Source: Dimargaris cristalligena (Eukaryota > Kickxellomycota > Dimargaritomycetes > Dimargaritales > Dimargaritaceae). From it: a stretch of 11,233 nt of DNA. The notes under the pieces were generated by a model. That model had not been told where the DNA came from, did no database searches, and saw nothing but the letters and a program-made list of their open reading frames with translations. This document shows positions 1 through 8,422 of this stretch, piece after piece (within the stretch, counting starts at the first letter, position 1; the number at the start of each line of letters is the position of its first letter). The translations under genes were made by a program, and so were the position numbers. The stretch covers positions 1 to 11,233 of the forward strand of contig JANBQC010000773.1 of the NCBI GenBank assembly GCA_027576995.1, written 5' to 3'.

Positions 1-71
1 TCAAGGGTATAAAATATAATAATAGAAAAAACAATATAGTAATGAAAATGGAGGAAAAATGACCATACTCA

Positions 72-146
72 TCAGGGGCGTACTTCCGATAAGTGTGAAA
101 AATAGATAAAAAATAAAAGTAGGTAAAAAATGTGGTAAGTTCACCA
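72..146 (+). repeat. Left arm of 75-base inverted repeat (possible transposon end)
   Basis: This 75-base stretch matches the reverse complement of 11157-11231 at 73 of 75 positions, without gaps. The two differences are at 80 (G here, A in the other arm) and 95 (T here, C in the other arm). Similarity stops abruptly on the inner side after TTCACCA and on the outer side before TCAGGGGC. The outer tip CAGGGGC resembles the 5'-CAGGG ends of hAT-type DNA transposons, and the inner part is A-rich (100-130). No transposase is visible nearby. It may be the end of a non-autonomous element, a solo end, or one copy of a dispersed repeat; class assignment is inference from the tip alone. Confidence 0.85.
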
Positions 147-590
147 CAGGTACCCAAAAATAACTAAGATATAATCAAACTTCCACAGAAATGCTTAACT
201 ATGTGATATCTTTAGCCTCAACTAAAAAGTTGTGTTTTATTGATAGGATATTCTATTAAGTATTTATATTAAAACTTGGGAATATAAATCAACAAATGCT
301 AAAGGACTAAAAGACTAAATCAGACTAGTGGTAAAGATAATAAAAGGGTTATACCCATCGGTATAACAAAAACAAGGATATAAATGGTATAAACAAACTT
401 ATAATAAGCTAAAGGAATAACTAGTATTCATTAACAGAGTACAGCAAGGGTATAAATGTAATACTTGGGATAATAATCTAATCAGATATAAATATTTAAT
501 TGTTGTATAATAATAACTTATAAAAGGGAAAACTTAGGCTAATAGTACCAATTCTTTTACTAATCACCTAATTATGGATGGTGGCTTTGA
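147..590. other. AT-rich non-coding stretch inside left repeat arm
   Basis: No ORF of note on either strand. The DNA is AT-rich, with recurring words such as AAGGGTATAAA (3-13 and again about 448-458) and many TATAA-type strings. It carries one clean hairpin (348-367). Nothing here resembles a known gene. It may be subterminal transposon DNA or ordinary AT-rich intergenic DNA. Confidence 0.5.
348..367. other. Hairpin, 8-bp perfect stem
   Basis: GTTATACC (348-355) is exactly inverted as GGTATAAC (360-367) around the 4-base loop CATC. It lies alone in AT-rich DNA with no gene next to it, so a transcription-end role is not supported. It could be a subterminal protein-binding palindrome of a transposable element or a chance feature. 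Confidence 0.5.
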
Positions 591-1145
591 TTTGTTGCCC
601 AGGTTAACCACTCTTAGTCTGTCAAGAGTCTCGGGGATAGGCTTCTAATGGTAGGCGGGGCATTGGCACGGCCAAGCAGGCTACTAGCATTAGGTGGGGC
701 TGATACTAACTGAATAAGGCAAGTGTCACTACATATGTGGGGGATGTGCACCGATGCACACTTACTAGTCAGTATGGGGGGTGAGCATGTATAGGGTTTA
801 TTGAAGGTAAACTAAGGGGTCAGAATAAGCTAAGGTATTAACCAGTCCCCATGGGGGGCCCGGTTATATATATGCAAGGGACTACTCCAAGGGAGGTCCC
901 GAGGGGAACTACATAACTACAATAATGATAGGGGAGCCGGGTAGTCCTCGTACAAGCAGAGGCTTCCATGGGAACTGGAAGACACTAAGATCACCTAGGA
1001 GTGAGTAGTGTGAACTCTGGGGGGTCCAGCCAGTGAGAGGATATATATGATGTCCGGCCCCATTAGGACCGGGGGTACAATATGGTGCTATACAGTCTGC
1101 TATGATGGTAATCATTTGCGGACGGATTAGGTCAGATTAGGAGGG
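591..1145. other. G-rich island of unknown nature in AT-rich flank
   Basis: Base composition changes sharply here: the stretch is rich in G runs on the plus strand (for example GGGGGG at 776-781 and CCCCATGGGG at 847-856), while both sides are AT-rich. It contains small palindromes (TGTGCA/TGCACA at 745-760; CCCCATGGGG). The longest open frame, on the minus strand from about 1115 to 909 (68 codons), matches nothing I recognise, and the other minus frames are broken by stops. It may be a decayed mobile element or a non-coding RNA region. Confidence 0.3.
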
Positions 1146-2361
1146 GTGACATATGGTAAATATTAATTAGTAGAGACTGGTCAATATAAATGGATAATCT
1201 AGTATATTTATTTTATATCTAACTTCTCCTTTGGTGTGTGATTTATGTATCCAATTATTCACCCTTTGATCTATAGGGATTATAGTACCTAGACTGGCTA
1301 GTAATAGAAGCCCGGAAATCCGAATTTATCGCTTATAATTATATTAATGGACTCGACCTTTTAGATGTGGCCATTGACGCACTTGATAAGTTCCGATTGG
1401 ATTCGTGTAAGATCTGAAAAGTAGGAGGAAATCGTAAGGTCCACATTCGCTGGCCCTATTGACCGGAGCTATTATTTAAAAGACTACCCTACTTTCAATG
1501 TAGCTAAAGAGCTTACGCCTCAGAATTAGAAAATTAACTGTATACAACTGATCAAATAAACCCCAATGCAATCATAAATTTAAAAACACTCCCCTTAATA
1601 TCAAAAACCAAGTAAATACAATGCCAGCAAACATATAACCATATAACTTAGCGTATATTTATTTCACATATCCAGGAGCAATAATAACGTAGTGGATGGT
1701 TTGAAACTACTGATCCTCTACTTCGACGAATAATATTTTCAAGTAGCAAAATCCAATACATACCGAAATAAAAATAAGCAATAACGAGTGTTAACAACTA
1801 CGTATTTAACATGGTAATGAGCATACTGAAAGGTGGCCATCACAAGACTGTGATAAAGAATTGAGGGAATATAGCAAGTATTAATTTAGGCAAAAATCAT
1901 TAAGATAAAAAGACAATAATTTGATGTGGATAAAGGGAGCACAAAATGGTGGAAATAGTGTTATGAAATTAGCAAGAAATGGGTAGCATAAGCGCCACTG
2001 TGGAGACAATAGCAGTATAATTGATCCATAGGGTCGAGTAATAATAATAAAAAATAAAGGCAATAAAATTATGTATATGTATAGAAGTATGTATGGGGTC
2101 GAGTTGAGATAATACAATGGGTGGGATGGACGTCCACCTGGTTCCAATAAAAGTAAAGGGCAGCCGGACAGAGTGGTACATGAAGGAAGCATGGACTCTT
2201 GAGTATTGAAGGAGAGGGGTTGAAATAGGATGTAAATGAATTACGGTAACAAGATTAAATAGCAAAAATGCCGGGTAAAGTTAGAAGCAAAGGCGTGGGT
2301 TGAAAAAATACTGCTAGCAAGCGAAGAGAAATGCGGTAGACGATAAACCCGCAAATAGAAA
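1146..2361. other. AT-rich intergenic region downstream of the ankyrin gene
   Basis: This holds the 3' flank of the minus-strand gene that stops at 2362. The minus strand is T/C-rich between about 2350 and 1880, giving two overlapping open frames (2192-1881 and 2265-1969) with hydrophobic, low-complexity translations that look like by-products of composition. I see no convincing polyadenylation signal close to the stop codon; the nearest minus-strand AATAAA is around 1655. One short coding-like stretch on the plus strand is listed separately. Confidence 0.5.
1286..1417 (+). pseudogene. Short coding-like open stretch, possible exon or gene remnant
   Basis: A 43-codon open stretch on the plus strand lies between in-frame TAG (1283-1285) and TGA (1415-1417). 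Its translation has a normal amphipathic composition, including GLDLLDVAIDALDKFRLDSC, unlike the low-complexity frames around it. It has no ATG near its start. A donor-like GTAAGA lies at its end (within GATTCGTGTAAGATC), so it could be an internal exon. On the minus strand the same place carries an acceptor-like CCTCCTACTTTTCAG just upstream. I do not recognise the peptide; it may be a decayed fragment or chance. Confidence 0.2.
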
Positions 2362-5300
2362 CTAAAGGAAGGAGAACAACGACCGTTTCAACTCCACGCT
2401 CGACCAGCGTTTGAATTTCTTTAGTTTAGAAGAGGGTGATTCCAAATTAGCCTTAGCCATCACATCACTGGCCTCAGGGGAATCCAGTAAACCATCTTCA
2501 CTCGGGATACTACTAGTGGTATCACTGGGGCAACCATTGGCAGTGAGCGGATTGGACGTAGAACGACGGGCCAGGACAGTCAATTGGGCAGCTAGTGTCT
2601 CTATCCGTTCGGTCGAGAAGGGTAAGCCAGTGGACAAACTGGACGAGGCATGTCCCCAAGTGGCGTCGGCCGAGCGTCGGGAGGAGGGGGAGGTAGGCGT
2701 GAGGGGCAACTGGTGTTGACTGGGCGATAAATCGAACGAGGATGAGCGCGGGGATGGGACATCGCTCGGGTTCAAATCGTCCCATTTGGAAGAAATAGTT
2801 GGGCTCGCTGCTTCAAGGTTAATACTACCGGCTAAAAATTCATGCAGGCTGACCAACGAAGGTTGGTGGTGACGGGGGTCGCGTTCAGACCGGGTGACAA
2901 TCTGAGCATACATCTCAGCCAAGTGAGCCTTGCTAGACCCCAGCTCAGACATTGACCAGCGGCTACTGGTTTTGGGGTACGGGGACTCGGTTGTCCCTCC
3001 GTAATGGTCACTCGGGAAAGCCTTGCCTCCAAGGCGCTGGTTACGTTCAGGCCGACTAGGACAACTGTATGGGGCGCCGGTCGACTCGCATAAACCATTC
3101 TCGGCTGAAAGCAGCTTAGTGGAGTGGATGGGGGTTTTGTTGGGTACAATAAGGGGGTTAGGGAGGCCAAGAGTGGTTGAAACGTGGTCGAAAATAGAAT
3201 GGATATTGGCCACATCAGATTTGGTCAAGTGGTGAATATCCATCATGGATTCAATATCAGCCACGCTATGTCCAAAAAGCAAGGCCAGCTGCAGGGGCGT
3301 ATGACCGTGGACATTTGCAGCTGAAAGCAGGGCCCCATGAGTAATGAGTTGACGAGTCACATTGTGATGGCCCCAGCTCATGGCTTCGTGAAGCGGCGTC
3401 CATAGGTTTTGGCCAGCCTTGTTGGGATCGAGTCCGAGCCAGAGGTAAAATACGACAAGGTCAAGGTGGCCAGCCCGGGCCGCCAAGTGTAACGGGGAAT
3501 TACCCTGCCGATCTCGCTGGCGCTGGGGGCTGACTCCGCGCTTAACCAACTGCAAACTGAGATCGAGGTCCTGCTGTAGAGTCAGGCATTGAAAACTTTC
3601 ATTCAGGACAGGGTCATCCAGGGCCTCCGCAAGTGTTTGCACAAAAATGGTATCTATCGATGAACTCCCGGGACAGGCCGAACCAAGTGGAATAACAGCC
3701 AAGTCCAAGAGAGAATAGGATTCCATGACCGAAGGAGATATAGACCCACCAGAGACCATGGGCATTCCCGAGTACTGAGTACGGAATGCCTGAGGACCAC
3801 TGGGATGGCCGGTTGCTAACGACGGTCCGTCATCAGGGACAAATGGTGCGGATTCAAAGAGCAAACAGGCGGTCCGGTCAGAGGTCAGCTTCTCAGCCAG
3901 GTCTTGCAAATTAAGTAGCTGATGGTCATAGAGGGAATTCGAGGTATGATTACCGTTTCCGACCGATGTTAGATGCCGCTGTTTGGTGAAACTCTCCAGA
4001 CAAATGGTAGCGCTACTGCTACTACTGGAACAGGTGCTGGCACTGACTTGGAAAGTAATTCGGCTACTTCGGTCACTCGAGGGCAATTGTGAGGGACGGC
4101 GGTGAATCTCAGGGCCCGACGGACCCCGGAAGGGGTGGGGCTCTACGCATATACCCGGTTCATGAATACCATGGCCACAGGTAAATCCCGTGTCTTCACA
4201 ATGGGCGAGGGACTGACTTACTCCGCCCGAGGCCACCATAGACTCGGAGATAATCGAACAGGACGTAGACACGGTGGCATCAGAATCCAGGCTGACAGTC
4301 GACAGCGAAGATCGAATACGCCCCATCTCCTCGTCGGGTTCATTGACAGTGTAATTAGAAGTGGTGGAAATGGCATCATCAATGTCAACTACGGTTTGTC
4401 GGTTCGGCGAGTTCAAGGATGGCGGCTCCAAGGCCAAATTCGATGGGACGGTGGAGTTACCTGATGCGGCATGGATGCGACACAGTGCCTTCAACTGACC
4501 CTGGCCCATAGTACGACTGGTCTTCGTAGCCATGTGGAGGAGAAGGTGACGCAGGACCAAGATTGGCCTCTGTTCGGCCGAATATTCGCCAGTCAATGTC
4601 CGCAGCTGGGTTACCTGCGGCAGGGTGGAATTACTAAACCCTTCGGCGGGAACGGGGAGGGCTTTGCGATTGAGGCAAAGTAACTGAAGACAAGACACGC
4701 CGAGCCAAATGCAGTCGGGATTGGCCTTTGGCACCATCGCCTGAACAAGTGCAGCCATGCGAAATGCAACAGCAACCATGAAAAACGAGGGAAGAAGGGT
4801 ATGGCGGAGACCTGATGGAGTTGAGATTCCGCTATCAGGGCCGTAGGATCGCCGTAAGGAGCTCGAGCGCCGGCGCTTATCGGCACCAGTCAGCGACGCG
4901 AAGGAAAAGCTACCGCTACTCGGGTCAGACGAGAACTCCTGGCTTTCGTGGGGGAAAGCAACCGGGGCCCGCAGTGAAATGGACTCGTTCACATCGCCTG
5001 GGTATCCACGTTGAAAAAGGGCTAGGGCTACGGATTCGAGTCGATTGGCTAAGGCCCGCAGGAATATCCATTTAATACTCTCGGGATATAGTTCAGCGGC
5101 GTACTGAATGTCAGGGAGATCCTTATCAATGATGCGCAAGGCTACACGGGGAATACAGTCGTGGACAGCCAACTTGAGCCGGTGCAGCGTCATAATCAAA
5201 GTCGGTTTGGCGCGGGATCCGTCGCGACGGTAGGCCGATAACGCCCCAACGAAGGGGATCTTTTTACGGGGAGCTCGACGGGGTTTACCGGCCGTGGGGC

Positions 5301-6696
5301 CAACGGGGAGGGAGGACTTGCGGCTGGGGACATCATCCAAGAAGCTGAGGCCGGTCGTCGACCGAGGGGAGTACTCCCCTTTATTGGAAAGGCTGCGGGC
5401 TCGATTAATTAAAGGGCTAGAACCAGCGGCGGCGTCGGAAGCAAGTTCGTCGATAACTGGAAGCGTTTCGGCAGAGGGAGCGTGCCAAGTGCGCCGGTTG
5501 GCCCGTCTGCCCAATGAATCGGCTCGAGGAGGGGATGTCCGCCCGACCAACTGGGCAGTAGAAGGGGTTTGGGGGACTGACGCGGGTGGGCTGGGTGGGG
5601 CAGAGCGCTGCTTACTTAAATTGTGTAATTCCCGCAGCTGCTGACGCTGGAACCGGGGGTGAATATCGTTGGCAATAAATTCGCCGTACGAATAGTATTG
5701 GTGCGGGGAATAATCCAGAGGGGGAATCGAAGGCACGGCCGGCTGGGCAGGACTGGTCGAATTGCGCTTAAGACGGCTCAATACCGAGCTTCGCTTAAAC
5801 AGGGAAGGGCGGGTCGGAGTTTCCGGAGAAGCCATTACGTTACTGGGGGATGAGACGGAGCGGTTTAAATTAATGGTAATTAAATGGGGAGGGGTGTTAC
5901 AATTAGCTAAATAAGGAGTAGTAAGCGTTGGGGTAGCCGTAGCCGCAGGCAAGTAGGCGGGCGAGTTTACTGTATTTATATCACTCTGACCCATGTTGGC
6001 CACAGGGGCCAGGGGGAAAGCGGGGGGGTCTACTGACACCGGCGCAGACTGTCCTGGCACGAATCCCGTGGCGGGAGTAGTTAAAATACTGGCAATATTG
6101 GGGGCGGATGAATGCAGCACTGAGCGGCGTCGCAGGGCGCGGGCGGGGCCCCCAGGTCGCTGTGGGCCCATGGACTCGGTACCTCCCTCACTAGGGTTTA
6201 TAAGTTCAGGATGTTCAGTTGCAGCAGCAGGACCAGCCTGGACGGGGCCCACGGAGTTTACTGGGCCACCGTTATTAACGGTGGGAGGGCCCTGGGCGAC
6301 GGGAAGCGAGTAGGCGCGCGCTCTCCGACCAATGGTCAGAGCTGGGTTAGGGACAACAGCGTCAGACGCGGGGGCACTACAGTCAGCAACGAATTCGGCG
6401 GGAAAGGCGGACGCAACTTCGCTGTTGGGGGAGCTGGACTGAAGGGCGGAGAGAAGCCGGGCCTCCTCGTCCAACGAAAGTGAAGGGAAGGGTACGACTG
6501 TGGGGGATAGACAGCGGTAGGCGTTATTGGCCGACTTGGCTTCGGGGGTCTGTATGAGTTGAGTGGTCATCATTTTTAGTGGGGGAACCTGCCCGGCGGG
6601 GACAACAGTAGGTGCCTTACGGCGACCGATACCCAAACCACCCGACCCACCCATGAGAGGTGGGTAACGCGATGGTGGCGCGGGAGCGGAATGCAT
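2362..6696 (-). CDS. Large ankyrin-repeat protein with disordered N-terminal half (1444 aa)
   Basis: This is a single uninterrupted frame from ATG at 6696 to TAG at 2362. Residues 1-500 are rich in Ser, Pro, Ala and Arg and look disordered. Residues about 502-570 and 634-690 are helical and ankyrin-like but degenerate (IKWIFLRALANRLESVALAL; SFFMVAVAFRMAALV). A Ser-rich insertion fills about 740-1000. Three ankyrin repeats follow at about 1064-1096, 1097-1129 and 1130-1152 (3241-3507), with SPLHLAARAGHLDLV, TPLHEAMSWGH and TPLQLALLFGH. The C-terminus is basic (KLKKFKRW near 1424-1431). No transmembrane segment or enzyme motif is convincing. Ankyrin repeats bind proteins, so an adaptor or scaffold role is inferred. 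RxxSxP sites at S130, S282, S462 and S1381 fit the mode-1 14-3-3 consensus. The first ATG has T at -3; the tandem ATGs at 6573 and 6570 have a better A-rich context, so a 1403-residue product is a real alternative. Fungi have many such proteins; I cannot name this one. Confidence 0.9.
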   Translation of the reverse strand: MHSAPAPPSRYPPLMGGSGGLGIGRRKAPTVVPAGQVPPLKMMTTQLIQTPEAKSANNAYRCLSPTVVPFPSLSLDEEARLLSALQSSSPNSEVASAFPAEFVADCSAPASDAVVPNPALTIGRRARAYSLPVAQGPPTVNNGGPVNSVGPVQAGPAAATEHPELINPSEGGTESMGPQRPGGPARALRRRSVLHSSAPNIASILTTPATGFVPGQSAPVSVDPPAFPLAPVANMGQSDINTVNSPAYLPAATATPTLTTPYLANCNTPPHLITINLNRSVSSPSNVMASPETPTRPSLFKRSSVLSRLKRNSTSPAQPAVPSIPPLDYSPHQYYSYGEFIANDIHPRFQRQQLRELHNLSKQRSAPPSPPASVPQTPSTAQLVGRTSPPRADSLGRRANRRTWHAPSAETLPVIDELASDAAAGSSPLINRARSLSNKGEYSPRSTTGLSFLDDVPSRKSSLPVGPTAGKPRRAPRKKIPFVGALSAYRRDGSRAKPTLIMTLHRLKLAVHDCIPRVALRIIDKDLPDIQYAAELYPESIKWIFLRALANRLESVALALFQRGYPGDVNESISLRAPVAFPHESQEFSSDPSSGSFSFASLTGADKRRRSSSLRRSYGPDSGISTPSGLRHTLLPSFFMVAVAFRMAALVQAMVPKANPDCIWLGVSCLQLLCLNRKALPVPAEGFSNSTLPQVTQLRTLTGEYSAEQRPILVLRHLLLHMATKTSRTMGQGQLKALCRIHAASGNSTVPSNLALEPPSLNSPNRQTVVDIDDAISTTSNYTVNEPDEEMGRIRSSLSTVSLDSDATVSTSCSIISESMVASGGVSQSLAHCEDTGFTCGHGIHEPGICVEPHPFRGPSGPEIHRRPSQLPSSDRSSRITFQVSASTCSSSSSSATICLESFTKQRHLTSVGNGNHTSNSLYDHQLLNLQDLAEKLTSDRTACLLFESAPFVPDDGPSLATGHPSGPQAFRTQYSGMPMVSGGSISPSVMESYSLLDLAVIPLGSACPGSSSIDTIFVQTLAEALDDPVLNESFQCLTLQQDLDLSLQLVKRGVSPQRQRDRQGNSPLHLAARAGHLDLVVFYLWLGLDPNKAGQNLWTPLHEAMSWGHHNVTRQLITHGALLSAANVHGHTPLQLALLFGHSVADIESMMDIHHLTKSDVANIHSIFDHVSTTLGLPNPLIVPNKTPIHSTKLLSAENGLCESTGAPYSCPSRPERNQRLGGKAFPSDHYGGTTESPYPKTSSRWSMSELGSSKAHLAEMYAQIVTRSERDPRHHQPSLVSLHEFLAGSINLEAASPTISSKWDDLNPSDVPSPRSSSFDLSPSQHQLPLTPTSPSSRRSADATWGHASSSLSTGLPFSTERIETLAAQLTVLARRSTSNPLTANGCPSDTTSSIPSEDGLLDSPEASDVMAKANLESPSSKLKKFKRWSSVELKRSLFSFL
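6571..6573 (-). promoter_or_regulatory. Alternative, better-context start codon of the ankyrin gene
   Basis: On the minus strand the sequence reads ACTAAAAATGATGACC, putting A at -3 before the first of two in-frame ATGs (residues 42 and 43). The upstream ATG at 6696 sits in TTATATGC with T at -3. The first 41 residues are Pro/Gly-rich and carry no recognisable domain. Initiation at 6573 would remove them without touching any conserved part. Confidence 0.45.
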
Positions 6697-6839
6697 ATAA
6701 CAGAGTGAACGGTGGGGTCTAGGTTTCTAGCCAACTGTTCGTTTGTTTGAAGAAAGGACTGGTACGACAGTAAGCCACGGGCACAGTTGGGGGGTGGGGG
6801 ACGGTGATGCACAGGGCACAGGATAACGGAAAGGGGCGG

Positions 6840-6872
6840 TTAGGTCTGGCCAGGCGTTAACCCAGAAAGCAT
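6840..6872 (-). promoter_or_regulatory. Short upstream ORF (10 codons) in the ankyrin gene leader
   Basis: The minus strand has ATG at 6872 followed by ten sense codons (MLSGLTPGQT) and TAA at 6840. It ends 143 bases before the main ATG at 6696. I saw no other ATG on the minus strand between it and the main start, so if the leader extends past 6872 scanning ribosomes would meet it first. Such uORFs can damp translation of the main frame. Whether it is transcribed is unknown. Confidence 0.35.
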
Positions 6873-7562
6873 AAACGAATAAAGTAATTCAGCGGACTTA
6901 AAGCGCTCGAGTAAAGCAAGGTAGAAAGAATGAACAGTCTGTCGTAAGGGAAGAGGGATGGTGTCTAAATAGAAGTGTAACCTGGACTGAATAGGGTCGT
7001 TGATACAGAGCACTTGGACGACAAAGTCCACAGCTGAATCAAAACAAAGAGCAGGTGCGCAAAAGGCCCAAGTGGGGGAACGGAAAGGGGAATATAAAAG
7101 TGTGCAGAGGTGTTCACCAGGGGCGAAAGGTACTGGGAACCAATGGCGGCAGGGTCAAGGACAGGGGAAACGAGACTAAATGAAAGAAAGAAAGGGTAGC
7201 CGAAGCTCGGAAGGACTGAGTGGGATAATAATAAGAGCGAAGGAAAGAAAGACGTGACAAGGGACAAACGGCTGAAAGAGAGGAGGCTTGGAGTATTAGA
7301 GGAGGCGCAAGGCGGTAAATAACGGCGGTTAATGACGAAGTGGGAACGACGATCCGAGAACAGTGCCCTGACTAGTGAGGTGGGACACACGCGGTACGGA
7401 GGGAAAGAGGAGCAAAGAAGAGAAGGGGGAGGGGGTTGTTGCAGAAGAAGCGTGAATAGGTTAATACAGCAGCTTCGCAGATGGAGCGCAGCCAGCAGGC
7501 AAGAGGCCACGGGGAAGAGTATGAGCAGGGCCAAATCAGATGGGTAGATTGAGCGTACCAGC

Positions 7563-7578
7563 TATATATATATAATAA
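7563..7578. promoter_or_regulatory. TA-repeat, possible TATA element
   Basis: A (TA)6 run followed by ATAA interrupts the purine-rich DNA. It is TATA-like on both strands. It lies about 870 bases upstream of the ankyrin ATG, which would require a long leader if it were that gene's TATA box. A simple-sequence explanation is equally good. Confidence 0.25.
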
Positions 7579-8050
7579 GAGCGACACAAGTGAGCGGAGA
7601 AGCAAAAGGGATTATAGAGGTGGACTTTAGTAGTGAGTTGCTTGAGACCAGTAGGAGGGAGTAGGGATTGGAATTGCAAGAGAATAATAGGAACGCGTTC
7701 GGCAATGGAAGGGAGCGGATGGGAGCGGTTGAAGCCACTAACCGAGTAACGGACGGTCTTACAAAACGGCGGGAGGGAAAGGGGGGCGAAAAAGTTTAGG
7801 GGCAGGAGCGGAGGTGGTGTGGTACCAATAGCGGACGCCGTGGAACAGCAGAGGGAGAGCGCGACACACGCGCACGGGGACCTGGGAGTGGGGAGGGAAG
7901 GAGGGACAGGCCACTGGAAACGAACGAATAACAAGCGACGGACTTGCAAGTCAAAAGGTAAATAAACTGCCAGGAGCAACCAATCAATGGGGCCAGACTT
8001 GCCAAGACGGGAGCAGCTGGAACGACACCGATCGAACGAATATGTCGACG

Positions 8051-8080
8051 AATAATAATAATGATAACGATAATAATATT
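8051..8080 (+). repeat. AAT-type low-complexity tract
   Basis: An imperfect AAT repeat interrupted by GATAACGAT. A plus-strand ATG at 8042 reads through it for 27 codons (MSTNNNNDNDNN start) and stops at TAG (8123-8125). No GT donor occurs between the tract and that stop, so it is not a plausible first exon. Confidence 0.6.
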
Positions 8081-8248
8081 GAAAGAGAAGCGGGGACCCA
8101 CAGACCGACCAAACACCTTGCCTAGGGAAGTAGATTCATTAATACAACACCGAACGATTCATCGAGAAAAAGAAACCCTGGGGGGCCGAAAGCGACCATA
8201 CGGCAGCTTTATAAAGGAGACGGGGTTTTCTCCCCCACGAGCATATAC

Positions 8249-8269
8249 AGAGAGAGAGAGAGAGAGAGA
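8249..8269 (+). repeat. AG dinucleotide microsatellite, (AG)10
   Basis: Ten AG units plus one A, followed after ACAG by further AGAGAC-type units to about 8287. It lies within the purine-rich tract and is a likely length-variable site. Confidence 0.9.
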
Positions 8270-8422
8270 TACAGAGAGACAGAGACTCCAGTGGCGTGCA
8301 TACAGCCCACCAGGAGAGAAAGGGAGTGAGAGTTGGAGTAGGGGGATTGACACCAACGACCCTTTCGCCAGAGTGACACACCACCTGCGAAGCCCACTGT
8401 GGTTGATGCGGGGCCAGCTCGT

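Noticed and set aside
1881..2265. Two minus-strand open frames of about 100 codons downstream of the ankyrin gene
   Set aside because: They overlap in different frames and are hydrophobic, low-complexity products of T/C-rich DNA; no domain and no conserved look.
2411..6483. Plus-strand open frames inside the ankyrin gene
   Set aside because: They are shadows of the long minus-strand frame and show no independent motif.
6965..8116. Several minus-strand open frames of 77-189 codons in the CT-rich leader
   Set aside because: Pyrimidine-rich DNA rarely forms stop codons. The frames I checked start at TTG or GTG, overlap one another, and give Leu/Ser/Pro-rich strings without domains.
8042..8125. 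27-codon plus-strand ORF over the AAT tract as a first exon
   Set aside because: No GT donor exists between the tract and its stop codon, so it cannot join a downstream exon, and the Asn/Asp run comes from the microsatellite.
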